A stretch of DNA of 14,037 bases from Nitrosomonadales bacterium (GCA_003235435.1 QJWF01000246.1:1-14037); one strand, 5' to 3'. Numbered from the stretch's first letter, positions 1 to 11,005 are shown. Translations and numbers: made by a program. Notes: generated by a model from the letters alone, not told the origin.

Positions 1-806
1 ACTATGGCAATACGGATAGAAAAAAAAGCTGCGCCAGCCAGGATACCAACAGATATTGGTACGGATAACATGGGGGCAATGGCACCCATCACCATTTCCC
101 GGATCCCTATATTGCCGGGTGTAACGTTGACCAGTGCCATCGTATTCAGGATCACGGCAATCGTGACGGTTTCCCGTGTAGGAAGGGCATACCCAAATCC
201 TTGAAAAAGACACCATAACACTGCAGCAAAGGTGGCGAACATCCCAAGGCTACTGAAAAACAATGGCCAGACGCATCCTGAAAAAGGAATCTTTAGTGAA
301 TGCCGTGCCACGCTTAACAACAGGATACAAAGGATCAGGTTGAAAATAAACCAAACTCCGGGCAGAAAAAGCCACACCGCTCCCAGAATGCTTATTAATA
401 AAGAATAAAGTGAAGCAACAACCATGTAGCCCACAAATTCCACATTGCGTACCGGATAATGATTGGTGAGCATGCGCAACAATAGCAAGGTGCCGGTGCG
501 AATCGGCATGACGATATTCAAGACAGCCTTTTTCAGGGTGAAAAGCACGGGTATCCGCCAGCCCGGTGTCTCCACTCCCCGGTCAATGAGAAATATCCGG
601 GTCTGAATAACTTGGAATAATAGATTTATAAGAATAAATGGGACTGCCGCCATAAGCCAAACAGGCTCAGTTTGCCACAAGATTTGGGGCGCATCGGCCA
701 TAGCCCAAGCTATGATGCCAGCAAAAAGGGCATATCCCAACCATGTGCGGAAACGTACCCATCTCTGCCCAGAAGAAGGACTATCCGGAAGATCGGGTGT
801 TGTCAC
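1..806 (-). CDS. LPG_synthase_TM / UPF0104-like integral membrane protein (C-terminus cut by window edge)
   Basis: The frame is open from a GTG start at 806 to the left edge, giving 268 visible residues and no stop, so the C-terminus is missing. The GTG is chosen because AGGAG lies 5 nt upstream (812-816). The nearby ATG at 810 runs into a stop after nine codons. The product is a very hydrophobic polytopic protein with about seven helices, roughly at residues 22-40, 49-66, 86-101, 123-145, 147-166, 179-201 and 240-265. Two segments match my memory of the lysylphosphatidylglycerol-synthase TM domain family: MPIRTGTLLLLR (100-111) and VTPGNIGIRE (228-237). Family members are flippase-like lipid or polyprenyl-lipid handling proteins. 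Here the protein follows a polyprenyl-phosphate-sugar-synthase-like gene, so flipping of a lipid-linked sugar is a reasonable guess, but the substrate is unknown. The gene reads in the same direction as the glycan genes upstream of it. Confidence 0.75.
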   Translation of the reverse strand, partial: MTTPDLPDSPSSGQRWVRFRTWLGYALFAGIIAWAMADAPQILWQTEPVWLMAAVPFILINLLFQVIQTRIFLIDRGVETPGWRIPVLFTLKKAVLNIVMPIRTGTLLLLRMLTNHYPVRNVEFVGYMVVASLYSLLISILGAVWLFLPGVWFIFNLILCILLLSVARHSLKIPFSGCVWPLFFSSLGMFATFAAVLWCLFQGFGYALPTRETVTIAVILNTMALVNVTPGNIGIREMVMGAIAPMLSVPISVGILAGAAFFSIRIAI

Positions 807-943
807 ACATTCTCCTGGTGAAAAATTTGCAAGGAATCAGGATAAGTTGAAATGTAATTTGGAAAAATACAAATCATGGATAGGTAGCCATCATAAAGAG
901 GATATACCCCCACTGTTCAGGATTGAGAGTAACTGCTTAATCA

Positions 944-1069
944 TTAATGTTTGGATTCTATAGTAAGATCAATTCTTACCAGAACAAACCATAAGCAACT
1001 TTTTACAATAGCAAATAATATGAACGACGCGTAGTCAAAACCAGACAATTCCATGCCCTCGCCGATCAT
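944..1069 (-). other. Intergenic stretch 807-1090 with one possible 41-residue membrane microprotein ORF
   Basis: The 284-nt spacer between the GT2 gene and the LPG_synthase_TM-like gene is AT-rich and has no recognisable gene. One small minus-strand ORF fits in it: ATG at 1069 to TAA at 944-946, 41 codons. It contains a single hydrophobic stretch (about residues 11-31, FDYASFILFA followed by IVKSCLWFVL). No good Shine-Dalgarno precedes the ATG at 1069. A second ATG at codon 6 has GAGG only 2 nt upstream. It could be a small membrane protein, a remnant of a decayed gene, or chance. I do not claim it is a gene. Confidence 0.15.
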
Positions 1070-1090
1070 GAAAAAGGTCAAATGCAAAAT

Positions 1091-2062
1091 TTATCGATTT
1101 TTTTTAAGGAAGTACAAAATTCGTTCCTGGTTCGTGCGGATCCTATCCAGCATATCGGCAACAATGCCTAGCACGAAGAAGACTGTTGCCATCATGAACA
1201 TAAATGCCGAGCCAAATCCTGCAAACAAGAAACCCGAGAAGGTTTTTGTGAGCAGGTAATGTAAGAAGAATACTATAGCCAGCAAGGTTGCGGGAAAGGC
1301 AAAGAAGGCTGCAATTGCCCAGAAGAAACGGAGCGGGAAATAATCCCTGTAGCCCCTGAATATTATTTTTGCCGTGTTTATAGCGTACTTGAAAATACTG
1401 CCAGCGACCCTTGACTTACGTTCGGCAAAGTACACAACCTTAATCGGTACCTCCTTGATTTCCATTCTTTGGGCAGCAAAATCAAGAAAGGTCTCCTGTG
1501 TGTAAGTAAAGGCCCCATGCAAATTGAGTTTCAGCAGGCTCTCGCGACTGTAGCAACGGAATCCACAAGATACATCAGCGAATTTCTGGCGAACTAGGCT
1601 ACTGACAAGATACGACATCATGTGGTTGCCGATCAATTTCACCTTGGCCATTTCAGGCGTAAAGGATGAATCAATAAAACGGGATGCAGTTACCATGTCG
1701 GCTTCGAATGCTATAACCGGGGCGACTAGTTTTGGAATATCCTGTGGGTTGAACTGACCATCTCCATCAATGTTAACCATAATGTCATAGCCATGCTCAA
1801 CCGCATAATTGACGGCCGATTGAAAAGCTGAACCGACACCTCGATTACGCGGGTGCCGCAATACTTTGGCGCCTGCAGATTGCGCTTCGGAAGTTGTGTT
1901 ATCGCTTGAGCCATCATCAATAACCAGAACATCAACGCGGTCAACCGCTGGCATTGAGGCAGGAACCTCTTTAACTACCTGGCCAATCGTCATTGCCTCG
2001 TTAAGGCAGGGAATTGCTACAAGCAAACGGAATTGTTGTGGGCTATCCTGTATCGGGTCCAT
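1091..2062 (-). CDS. Family 2 glycosyltransferase, polyprenyl-phosphate sugar synthase-like (DPM/GtrB/ArnC type)
   Basis: The 323-residue protein has a GT-A fold domain followed by two membrane helices. Visible GT2 features in order are VAIPCLNEAMTIG (15-27), the nucleotide-binding VIDDGSSDN (47-55), the metal-binding DGDGQ (99-103), SCGFRCYSRE (165-174), YTQET (187-191) and a basic RKSRVAGS (215-222). Hydrophobic segments at about 243-269 and 278-302 are followed by a basic cytoplasmic tail. This architecture is typical of enzymes that transfer a sugar from a nucleotide donor to undecaprenyl phosphate on the cytoplasmic side of the inner membrane. The donor sugar cannot be read from the sequence. 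The start ATG at 2062 has no clear Shine-Dalgarno, but no better start precedes the first beta strand. It lies 142 nt downstream of the UDP-sugar dehydrogenase gene and on the same strand. Confidence 0.88.
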   Translation of the reverse strand: MDPIQDSPQQFRLLVAIPCLNEAMTIGQVVKEVPASMPAVDRVDVLVIDDGSSDNTTSEAQSAGAKVLRHPRNRGVGSAFQSAVNYAVEHGYDIMVNIDGDGQFNPQDIPKLVAPVIAFEADMVTASRFIDSSFTPEMAKVKLIGNHMMSYLVSSLVRQKFADVSCGFRCYSRESLLKLNLHGAFTYTQETFLDFAAQRMEIKEVPIKVVYFAERKSRVAGSIFKYAINTAKIIFRGYRDYFPLRFFWAIAAFFAFPATLLAIVFFLHYLLTKTFSGFLFAGFGSAFMFMMATVFFVLGIVADMLDRIRTNQERILYFLKKNR

Positions 2063-2204
2063 ATCTTGTATTACGTGTTAGGCAGCAAAGAATCAAAGTG
2101 CACGGTAATGGAATCCTGGCAGGAATGATGCATGCAAACGCTTTTGGATTTAGCGACAATATCGCAGCCTGTCATATATTGAATCTCTTTCACTTTTTTT
2201 CCAA

Positions 2205-3557
2205 TCAAGCCTTGACTACGTTTGGTGCTGACTGGAGGTACACTCCACGCGTATCAACGATAAGACTGGCATTCTCAAGAATCATGGAATAGTCGAATTT
2301 AGCATGGTCGGTTGCAATCAGCACCAGGTCATAGCTCGAAACAGTTGCCGGTGTGAGGGGCTCACTTTTCAAGTCGAAAGTGTGTTCGCGCATTTTTGGA
2401 AAAACTGGCACATGCGGATCACTATAACTAACAAGTGCTCCGCGCTCACGCAAGAGTTCCATCAACATCGCTGCTGGAGACTCCCTCATATCAGCAACAT
2501 TTTTCTTGTAAGCAATGCCCATCACAAGGATTTTGCTGCCATTGATCGCTTTCTTTTGTAAATTCAATGCATGAGTGACTTTGGAAATCACATAATTCGG
2601 CATTGAGGAATTGATCTCGCCAGCCAACTCGATAAAACGGGTGTGTACGCCATACTCGCGGGCCTTCCAAGTAAGATAGAACGGATCGATGGGTATGCAG
2701 TGCCCCCCGAGCCCGGGACCGGGATAGTATGGCTCGAAGCCGAAAGGTTTGGTGGACGCAGCGCGAATTACCTCGTGAATATCAATCCCCATACGGTCTG
2801 CAACTATCTTCATTTCATTGACCAATCCGATATTAACGGCCCGGTGGATATTTTCCAGCAGCTTTGTTAACTCTGCTGCACGGGTTGAGCTAACCGGCAC
2901 AACCGTATCAATAACCTGCCCATAAAGCGCCATCCCGACTTCAAGACAAGACTTTGTATAGCCGCCGCAAATCTTGGGGATGGTACGAGTGTTAAAAACC
3001 GGGTTGCCTGGATCTTCGCGCTCTGGAGAGTACACGAGAAATATATCATGGCCCGCCTTTAAGCCATGCGACTCGATTCTGGGAAGCAGTTTTTCGTCCG
3101 TAGTACCTGGATAGGTAGTACTTTCAAGGGAAACGACCTGTCCTGGTCTCAGGTAAGAAACCAGGGAATCTGTCGTATCCAGAACAAAGCTGAGGTCAGG
3201 TTCGCGATGTTTATCAAGCGGTGTTGGGACGCAAAGTATCAGTGCATCGGCCTCGGATGCGCGGGAAAAGTCTGTGGTCGGGACGAACCCTTTTGCCACT
3301 GCATCCTTGATATATTGGCTTGGGATGTGTTCGATATAGCTATTGCCCCTGAGCAGTGAATCAACCTTGCTCTGATCAATATCAAACCCAATGACTTTGT
3401 AGCCGACCTCGCAATATCGAAGCAATAGCGGCAAGCCAACATAGCCCAACCCTACAATGCCTATCGTGGCAGACTTTTCATTGAGCCTGTTTATCGTTGC
3501 AAATTTTGCCATTGCTTTAGACAACCCCAATATCCTTCTAGAAGCAATCTCACCCAT
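2205..3557 (-). CDS. wbpA: UDP-N-acetylglucosamine 6-dehydrogenase (WbpA-type nucleotide-sugar dehydrogenase)
   Basis: This 450-residue member of the UDP-glucose/GDP-mannose dehydrogenase family oxidises C6 of a UDP-HexNAc to a uronic acid using two NAD+. Seen motifs: a Rossmann GLGYVG (36-41), CVPTPL (109-114), ESTTYPGTT (145-153), YSPER (176-180), ENIHRAVNI (235-243) and [18 protein letters not shown] (280-297), with catalytic Cys287. The [14 protein letters not shown] form points to the WbpA (UDP-GlcNAc) branch rather than to UDP-glucose or UDP-ManNAc dehydrogenases. That is family knowledge, not proof of substrate. The start is uncertain: the 5'-most ATG (3557) lacks a Shine-Dalgarno, an AGAAGG lies before a possible TTG at codon 12, and an ATG at codon 16 resembles the usual family start. 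The product, a UDP-GlcNAc uronic acid, would feed the neighbouring glycan genes. Spacers of 142 nt (downstream) and 138 nt (upstream) hold no recognised gene. Confidence 0.92.
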   Translation of the reverse strand: MGEIASRRILGLSKAMAKFATINRLNEKSATIGIVGLGYVGLPLLLRYCEVGYKVIGFDIDQSKVDSLLRGNSYIEHIPSQYIKDAVAKGFVPTTDFSRASEADALILCVPTPLDKHREPDLSFVLDTTDSLVSYLRPGQVVSLESTTYPGTTDEKLLPRIESHGLKAGHDIFLVYSPEREDPGNPVFNTRTIPKICGGYTKSCLEVGMALYGQVIDTVVPVSSTRAAELTKLLENIHRAVNIGLVNEMKIVADRMGIDIHEVIRAASTKPFGFEPYYPGPGLGGHCIPIDPFYLTWKAREYGVHTRFIELAGEINSSMPNYVISKVTHALNLQKKAINGSKILVMGIAYKKNVADMRESPAAMLMELLRERGALVSYSDPHVPVFPKMREHTFDLKSEPLTPATVSSYDLVLIATDHAKFDYSMILENASLIVDTRGVYLQSAPNVVKA

Positions 3558-3695
3558 GTTTTGTCATGCCGGTGCTTATCTGCATTGCCAGCAGCTAAAT
3601 ATACATCGAACAATTACTGTTGTGCCGAGCTATTAACCTGCGCTGCAAACTTGGGCTTTCCCAGCCAATGAACCAAACAAAATTGCTAACGTATG

Positions 3696-5687
3696 TCATA
3701 CGAACTCTTGAAGATCAAGTAACACAATACCGTTCGCATTATAAAGATAACCGCCCTCTTTCATCATGAGGGCCAACATCTTTCTAAAATATAGCGCCTT
3801 AACTCCCGTTTTAAATCTCGTCTTAGGTTCGCTGGCGATCCAGTTTCTATAAATATCTACCCTGCCATATATATCGCTATATTCAAAGATAATATAACGT
3901 ATCCCCATTCCTTTCAGATATTGAATCATATCGCTTATATTTCCATTTAACGGCATATCGACCCATGGATTCCGCAACCCCTGGGCTCCAACTGCATAGA
4001 TTTCATTTCTTGAAAAATCAAGATTCCCTGGCATATCGACCCAAGCAAGAATTTTCTGCTCTGGCTGGGTCCTAAACTGGATTTCGCGCATAAGCTTCAT
4101 GGCTTCCGGGGAAGTTGTATAGCGTATGCGCTCCATATAACTGTCGGTGACTGGAAATGAAAGCGTCGTGTGTCGGTAAAACGCTCGCTCAACTCTTGAA
4201 ATAAAATTGCTAAAGAAAAGGAAGACAATCAAAGTTGACAAAAAAATCATTATGGTCATTTTGCTGCCATATCCGCCATTTAATTTTTCTGGGCGTTCAG
4301 GATCGGGCACATTAGTGGATGCCGCAAGCCAGGCAAAGGGAAGTGCCGCGATCAATACAGGACACGAATAACGAACCGCTGATTGCGGATTTGTATATAG
4401 TGCATTAAAAAAATAGCTGACGATTCCTGCTGTACAAGAAGCAGCCGCAACAAGAAAATACCCTCGCAGAGTCAGTGCGGCTCTTTTGCCAAATGCGATC
4501 ATCAAGCCGTATGAACCCAGCGCGAGCAACATTAAAACAATTATTCCGTAGCTCAAGTACGAATTGCCATAAAACAAGTTGTTTGCAGAAAATAGTGGGA
4601 TGATATTCCTCACTGGCAAAGCACCTTTATCCACAACCGCTGCTGTTGATGGATCCAATAACTCCTCGATTGATGACGCGTAGTTGCCAGCATGCAACGC
4701 CAACCAGGGTAATAATGCCAGGAGAGTACTCAATATAACCAGGCCACCTATCTTTAGCACTTTACGTTTGTCGTTTGCAATCAATAACAAGCCAACGAAG
4801 AAAACGGCGAAATAGGCGGATACATAACTTGCGAAAGAGGTTTTGATGGCGATCGCTCCGGCGATAAGCAGACCTAATATCCCGATTGAAAAGCACGGGA
4901 GGACATCACTCCTTGATTTAAATATCTGGTCAAGCAGAAGACAACTTGCAATAAGGATTCCCAGAATCATCGCAGAACCTGTGTAAAGCGCGGAGATGTT
5001 TACGGCTTGCGGATTGATGACAATGAAGCCTAGCAGGGCAAATGCCGTATAGCTGCAATGCAGGTTGAATTTGTTGCCGATTGCTATCAATAACATTCCT
5101 GCCAATGCAAAGCTGAACACGGCATCAAAACCCAGCAAATATTCGATGGGGAATCCAAGCAGAACGAAGCCGTGCAGGAAAGCATGAGCTCCAATATCTT
5201 TGCCCAGCAATTCGAACGGATCCCCCGTCATTGTGCCCGTTTGCAACATTCGCAATGACCTTGGGATGTACGTCAGGAAATCATCGTCATAATTGAAAGC
5301 CCCTGCAGGAAGCAGTGCCCATGAAAAGAAACCGACTGATATGGCGAGAATTACAATTGGCAAGGCGTTACCGGAAATGGCCTTTAATGCCTCAGCATTG
5401 ATCAAGCTACCTGCACGCCGTCTGGACAGCCACATCTTGGCACTTGCGAAATAACTAATGGCAAAGAAAACCAGTCCAAGCAACAACAAAGTCTTAAGTG
5501 CAGCCGGATAAGCCAGCCGGACAAGATTCAGCACTCCCCCAATGAATACCAGGCAAGCAATCCCTATAACGGACAGAAAGGCAAACGAATCCTTGTCGCG
5601 ATTTGGCGCCCCACTAACGAGGGCATAACCCCACCCATAGCAAGAAAACATGAAGAACAAAAAAGCAATCATGGAAAAATACTTCAT
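3696..5687 (-). CDS. Large polytopic membrane protein, GT-C glycosyltransferase-like
   Basis: The protein has 663 residues from the ATG at 5687. This ATG is preferred because AGAGG lies about 9 nt upstream. An in-frame TTG at 5723 would add 12 residues but has no ribosome-binding site. About ten to twelve hydrophobic helices cover residues 2-500. A soluble C-terminal region of about 160 residues follows (about 500-663), containing MGIRYIIFEYSDIYGR (594-609). The first large loop after the third or fourth helix carries an acidic cluster, NYDDDFLTYIPR (132-143, aspartates 134-136). In GT-C enzymes, which use polyprenyl-phosphate sugars or oligosaccharide lipids, the catalytic Asp motif sits in the corresponding first periplasmic loop. 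I do not recognise a named family, so the GT-C assignment is inference from topology, acidic loop and neighbours. O-antigen/polysaccharide polymerase or an uncharacterised membrane protein are alternatives. The gene is AT-rich: 15 of 60 bases are G+C in 4201-4260. Confidence 0.7.
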   Translation of the reverse strand: MKYFSMIAFLFFMFSCYGWGYALVSGAPNRDKDSFAFLSVIGIACLVFIGGVLNLVRLAYPAALKTLLLLGLVFFAISYFASAKMWLSRRRAGSLINAEALKAISGNALPIVILAISVGFFSWALLPAGAFNYDDDFLTYIPRSLRMLQTGTMTGDPFELLGKDIGAHAFLHGFVLLGFPIEYLLGFDAVFSFALAGMLLIAIGNKFNLHCSYTAFALLGFIVINPQAVNISALYTGSAMILGILIASCLLLDQIFKSRSDVLPCFSIGILGLLIAGAIAIKTSFASYVSAYFAVFFVGLLLIANDKRKVLKIGGLVILSTLLALLPWLALHAGNYASSIEELLDPSTAAVVDKGALPVRNIIPLFSANNLFYGNSYLSYGIIVLMLLALGSYGLMIAFGKRAALTLRGYFLVAAASCTAGIVSYFFNALYTNPQSAVRYSCPVLIAALPFAWLAASTNVPDPERPEKLNGGYGSKMTIMIFLSTLIVFLFFSNFISRVERAFYRHTTLSFPVTDSYMERIRYTTSPEAMKLMREIQFRTQPEQKILAWVDMPGNLDFSRNEIYAVGAQGLRNPWVDMPLNGNISDMIQYLKGMGIRYIIFEYSDIYGRVDIYRNWIASEPKTRFKTGVKALYFRKMLALMMKEGGYLYNANGIVLLDLQEFV

Positions 5688-5750
5688 TTGCTGCAGCCTC
5701 TGCCATTTATCATAGCAATTCAAAGTTAATAAATGCTCGCTCCAAAATGA

Positions 5751-5787
5751 AAATGGGGAAGCAAAAATACGTTTGCTTCCCCCATTT
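5751..5787 (-). terminator. Strong hairpin, probable rho-independent terminator of prk
   Basis: Positions 5751-5765 and 5772-5787 form a near-perfect inverted repeat of 15 and 16 nt (AAATGGGGAAGCAAA against TTTGCTTCCCCCATTT) with one bulged base and a 6-nt loop. Read on the minus strand it begins about 30 nt after the prk stop codon and is followed by a T-rich tract (5740-5750). That is the expected form of an intrinsic terminator for prk. It also insulates prk from the downstream glycan locus on the same strand. Confidence 0.75.
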
Positions 5788-5817
5788 GATTATGCCGGAA
5801 CAGAACCGGTACAACAG

Positions 5818-6780
5818 CTACTTCTTTTTATTTTCGATCATCTCGTGCACGATCGGTGCAAGGATGACTTCCAACGCATAGCTCATCTTCCCGCCGGGCA
5901 CGACCAGGGTATTGGCGCGGGACATGAAAGAGTTGGGGATCATCGTGAGCATGTATGGAAAATCCACACCTTTTGGATCACGGAAGCGAATCACCACGAA
6001 GCTTTCATCGGGTGTCGGTATATCGCGCGCGATGAACGGGTTGGAGGTATCCACAGTTGCCACACGCTGAAAATTGATATGGGTGCGCGAGAATTGCGGC
6101 GTGATGTACTTGATATAGTCAGGCATGCGGCGCATGATGGTGTCCACGGTTGCCTCGGCCGAATAGCCGCGCTCCGCGCCATCCCGGTGGATCTTCTGTA
6201 TCCACTCGAGATTGACAACGGGAACGACGCCGATACCTAGATCCACATATTTGGCTGCATCGTGCTTGCCATCTGATGCCAAGCCGTGCAGACCTTCGTA
6301 GAACAGCAGGTCGGAGTTTGGTTCTATATCTTCCCAGGGTGTGAATACACCCGGCTTCAGGTCGGTCATGCCGAAATGCTTGTTATGCAGTTCGGCTTCT
6401 TCAGCGCTGTGCACGTAGTAGCGTCGTTTGCACATTCCGGTTTCACCGTAAGTCTTGAACGTTTCCTCGATCTTGTCGAAATGATTTGCTTCCGGCCCGA
6501 AATGGCTGAAGGTGTTGTTGCCGGCCTTGGCAGCTTCGGCAGCCGCAGCGCGAAACGCCATTCGATCAAGGCTGTGCAGGCTGTCGCCCTCGATGATCGC
6601 CGCGCGTATTCCCGGCTGTTCCGCGCGATCCACACTTCGCCGCTCGGCACCCGGAGGATTGCCGCTGCTGTTGTTCTTTCTTTTTTCACGGCGGAACAGG
6701 TTTTCAAAAGCGCGCTTGACAGTAGTGGTGCCGGCGCCGGAAGAACCGGTGACAGCGATTACGGGATGCATGCGAGACAT
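5818..6780 (-). CDS. prk: Phosphoribulokinase, class I (Calvin cycle), with a 24-residue insertion
   Basis: The enzyme phosphorylates ribulose 5-phosphate with ATP to give ribulose 1,5-bisphosphate, the RuBisCO substrate, in the cytoplasm. It has 320 residues, against about 290 for usual class I enzymes. Seen: P-loop GSSGAGTT (12-19), EGDSLHSLDR (64-73) with Asp66, His69 and Arg73, SHFGPEAN (92-99), Walker B LLFYEGLHG (158-166) with Glu162, and QKIHRDGAERGY (195-206) with Lys196, Arg199 and Arg204. By spacing these match the Asp42/His45/Arg49/Glu131/Lys165/Arg168/Arg173 set known from the Rhodobacter enzyme, so catalysis should be intact. Residues 33-56 are an extra hydrophilic segment between FRRE and GIRAAIIEGD. 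The ATG has AGGAG 9 nt upstream. The gene is transcribed divergently from leuS and ends at a hairpin terminator. No RuBisCO or CbbR gene lies in the window. A TATAAT-like hexamer at 6801-6806 (minus strand) may be part of its promoter but lacks a good -35. Confidence 0.97.
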   Translation of the reverse strand: MSRMHPVIAVTGSSGAGTTTVKRAFENLFRREKRKNNSSGNPPGAERRSVDRAEQPGIRAAIIEGDSLHSLDRMAFRAAAAEAAKAGNNTFSHFGPEANHFDKIEETFKTYGETGMCKRRYYVHSAEEAELHNKHFGMTDLKPGVFTPWEDIEPNSDLLFYEGLHGLASDGKHDAAKYVDLGIGVVPVVNLEWIQKIHRDGAERGYSAEATVDTIMRRMPDYIKYITPQFSRTHINFQRVATVDTSNPFIARDIPTPDESFVVIRFRDPKGVDFPYMLTMIPNSFMSRANTLVVPGGKMSYALEVILAPIVHEMIENKKK

Positions 6781-6842
6781 GATATGAAGCTCCTGAGCAG
6801 ATTATAAAAATTATGAGACTGGATTCTATATCAGAATGGCTA

Positions 6843-9494
<2,652 letters not shown>

Positions 9495-9504
9495 GAAAAT
9501 GTCG

Positions 9505-10002
9505 ATGCACATGACGCGGAAAATATTCATCTTGCTGATAACTGCGCTGGTGGTGAGCGCATGCGGTTTTCATCTGCGCGGCCAGATGAACATGCCTTTT
9601 GCGACGATCTACCTGAAGACGGCCAGTCCCAACACGCCCTTCATCAGAGAGTTGCGACGAAATCTCGAGTCCGGACATGTGAAACTGGTGAGCGCAGAGG
9701 AGCAGGCAGAACTGGTGCTCGATATCGTTTCCGAGATTTCCGAGAAGCAGGTTCTGTCGCTGGGAGGTGACGGACGCGTGAATGAATTCAGGTTGTTTTA
9801 CCGTGTTTCCCTTCGCGCTTATGACCGCCAGAAGGACTGGATACCTGCGGAGGAAATCGCATTGCGCAGCGACTATTCCTACGATGACACCAAAGTGCTC
9901 GCCAAGGAGGCCGAGGAAAACCTGCTATACCAAAGTATGCGTTCCGACATGGTGCAGCAGATCATGCGCCGCCTGAGCCGGGCCAAACTGCAGGCCGATT
10001 GA
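9505..10002 (+). CDS. lptE: LPS-assembly lipoprotein LptE
   Basis: LptE is the outer-membrane lipoprotein that plugs and stabilises the LptD beta-barrel, which inserts lipopolysaccharide in the outer leaflet. From the ATG at 9505 the protein has 165 residues. A basic start is followed by a hydrophobic core (IFILLITALVV) and the lipobox VSAC, with the acylated cysteine at residue 20. The mature protein begins CGFHLRG, typical of the LptE/RlpB family. I chose 9505 because AGGAA sits about 7 nt upstream. An ATG at 9481 would overlap the end of leuS and give an overlong n-region, and ATGs at 9499 and 9511 are also in frame. The order leuS-lptE-holA is, as I recall, conserved in proteobacteria and supports the call. 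The stop is separated by one base from the holA start, suggesting translational coupling. Confidence 0.93.
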   Translation: MHMTRKIFILLITALVVSACGFHLRGQMNMPFATIYLKTASPNTPFIRELRRNLESGHVKLVSAEEQAELVLDIVSEISEKQVLSLGGDGRVNEFRLFYRVSLRAYDRQKDWIPAEEIALRSDYSYDDTKVLAKEAEENLLYQSMRSDMVQQIMRRLSRAKLQAD

Positions 10003-10003
10003 C

Positions 10004-11005
10004 ATGCCAATCAGTAGCGAAGCTCTTCCTGGTCATCTCGCTTCCGGACTGAAGCCGCTGTATGTGGTATTCGGCGACGCGCTGTTGCTGGCCGGCGAAG
10101 CGGCGGACAGTATCCGCGCGGCGGCGCGCGCAGCTGGGTACACGGAACGCGAAACTTTCATCGCCGAACAGCATTTCAAGTGGGACGAATTGCGCAACAG
10201 TGCGCAAAGCCTGTCGTTGTTCGCCACGCGCAAGGTCATAGACCTGCGCATCCCATCCGGCAAGCCCGGTGTGGAAGGAGGGCAGGCGCTGCAGGAATAT
10301 TGTGCCAATCTCAGTCCGGATGTGCTGACGCTGATTTCCCTGCCCAGACTGGATTGGTCCGCACAAAAGAGCCAGTGGTTCAGCGCGCTGCAGAAACATG
10401 GCGTGCTCATCTCGGCCGATGATATTTCGCTCGGCGCACTTCCGCGCTGGATCGCAGGCCGACTCAAACGGCAGGAACAAACCACTGACAACGCCACCTT
10501 GGAATTCCTTGCCGATCGCTGCGAGGGAAATCTGCTCGCGGCTTTCCAGGAGATCCAGAAACTAGCATTATTGTATCCTCCCGGAGAACTGGCCTTCGAA
10601 CAGGTAAAGGATGCGGTGATGGATGTGGCGCGCTACGATATCTATAAACTCTCTGAGGCCATGCTGAGCGGCGATTGCGCGCGTTTTGCGCACATTCTCG
10701 AGGGTCTGCGCGCCGAAGGCACGGCAACGACACTGGTATTATGGGCAGTCAGTGAAGATATCCGCACCTTGGGAAAGGTGTTGCATGCCTTGCAGCGCGG
10801 TGACAATCTCGGCAATGCCCTGCGCGATCTTCGAATACGCAAGGACAAGCAGGGTCTGATGGAAAATGCTGCCAGGCGTCTGAAATTGCCGAACATCGAA
10901 CGCGCGATGCTGCAAGCGTCCCGGCTGGACAAGATTATCAAGGGCTTGCGCCGGGGCGATGTCTGGGATGAATTGCTGCAATTTGGATTACGCTTAGCCA
11001 AATGA
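10004..11005 (+). CDS. holA: DNA polymerase III subunit delta
   Basis: HolA is the delta subunit of the clamp loader and opens the beta sliding clamp. The 333-residue product has the usual family length. It shows YVVFGDALLLAGEAADSIR (20-38), the SLSLFATRKVIDLR region (69-82) followed by PSGKPG (84-89), and a middle segment NLLAAFQEIQKLALLY characteristic of the AAA+-like delta fold. It also has ARYDIYKLSEAMLSGD and a helical C-terminal domain. It lacks a functional ATPase P-loop, as expected for delta. The ATG at 10004 follows the lptE TGA by one base, and the holA TGA overlaps the cutA start (ATGA at 11002-11005). Expression therefore probably depends on the leuS-lptE transcript. Confidence 0.95.
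   Translation: MPISSEALPGHLASGLKPLYVVFGDALLLAGEAADSIRAAARAAGYTERETFIAEQHFKWDELRNSAQSLSLFATRKVIDLRIPSGKPGVEGGQALQEYCANLSPDVLTLISLPRLDWSAQKSQWFSALQKHGVLISADDISLGALPRWIAGRLKRQEQTTDNATLEFLADRCEGNLLAAFQEIQKLALLYPPGELAFEQVKDAVMDVARYDIYKLSEAMLSGDCARFAHILEGLRAEGTATTLVLWAVSEDIRTLGKVLHALQRGDNLGNALRDLRIRKDKQGLMENAARRLKLPNIERAMLQASRLDKIIKGLRRGDVWDELLQFGLRLAK

Noticed and set aside
712..963. 83-codon plus-strand open frame spanning the LPG_synthase_TM-like gene start
   Set aside because: It overlaps a well-supported minus-strand gene with a good ribosome-binding site, and its product shows no recognisable pattern.
3690..3702. Short palindrome CGTATGTCATACG at the stop codon of the GT-C-like gene
   Set aside because: It has a six-base stem and single-base centre with no T-tract or second copy nearby. 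It may be chance or an isolated operator-like site without support.
6286..6807. 173-codon plus-strand open frame opposite prk
   Set aside because: It is antisense to a catalytically complete phosphoribulokinase and has no motif of its own.
6801..6814. ATTATAAAAATTAT in the prk-leuS spacer as a CbbR (LysR-type) site
   Set aside because: It is a direct repeat of ATTAT rather than a true T-N11-A dyad, and a single AT-rich match is not enough to call a regulator site.
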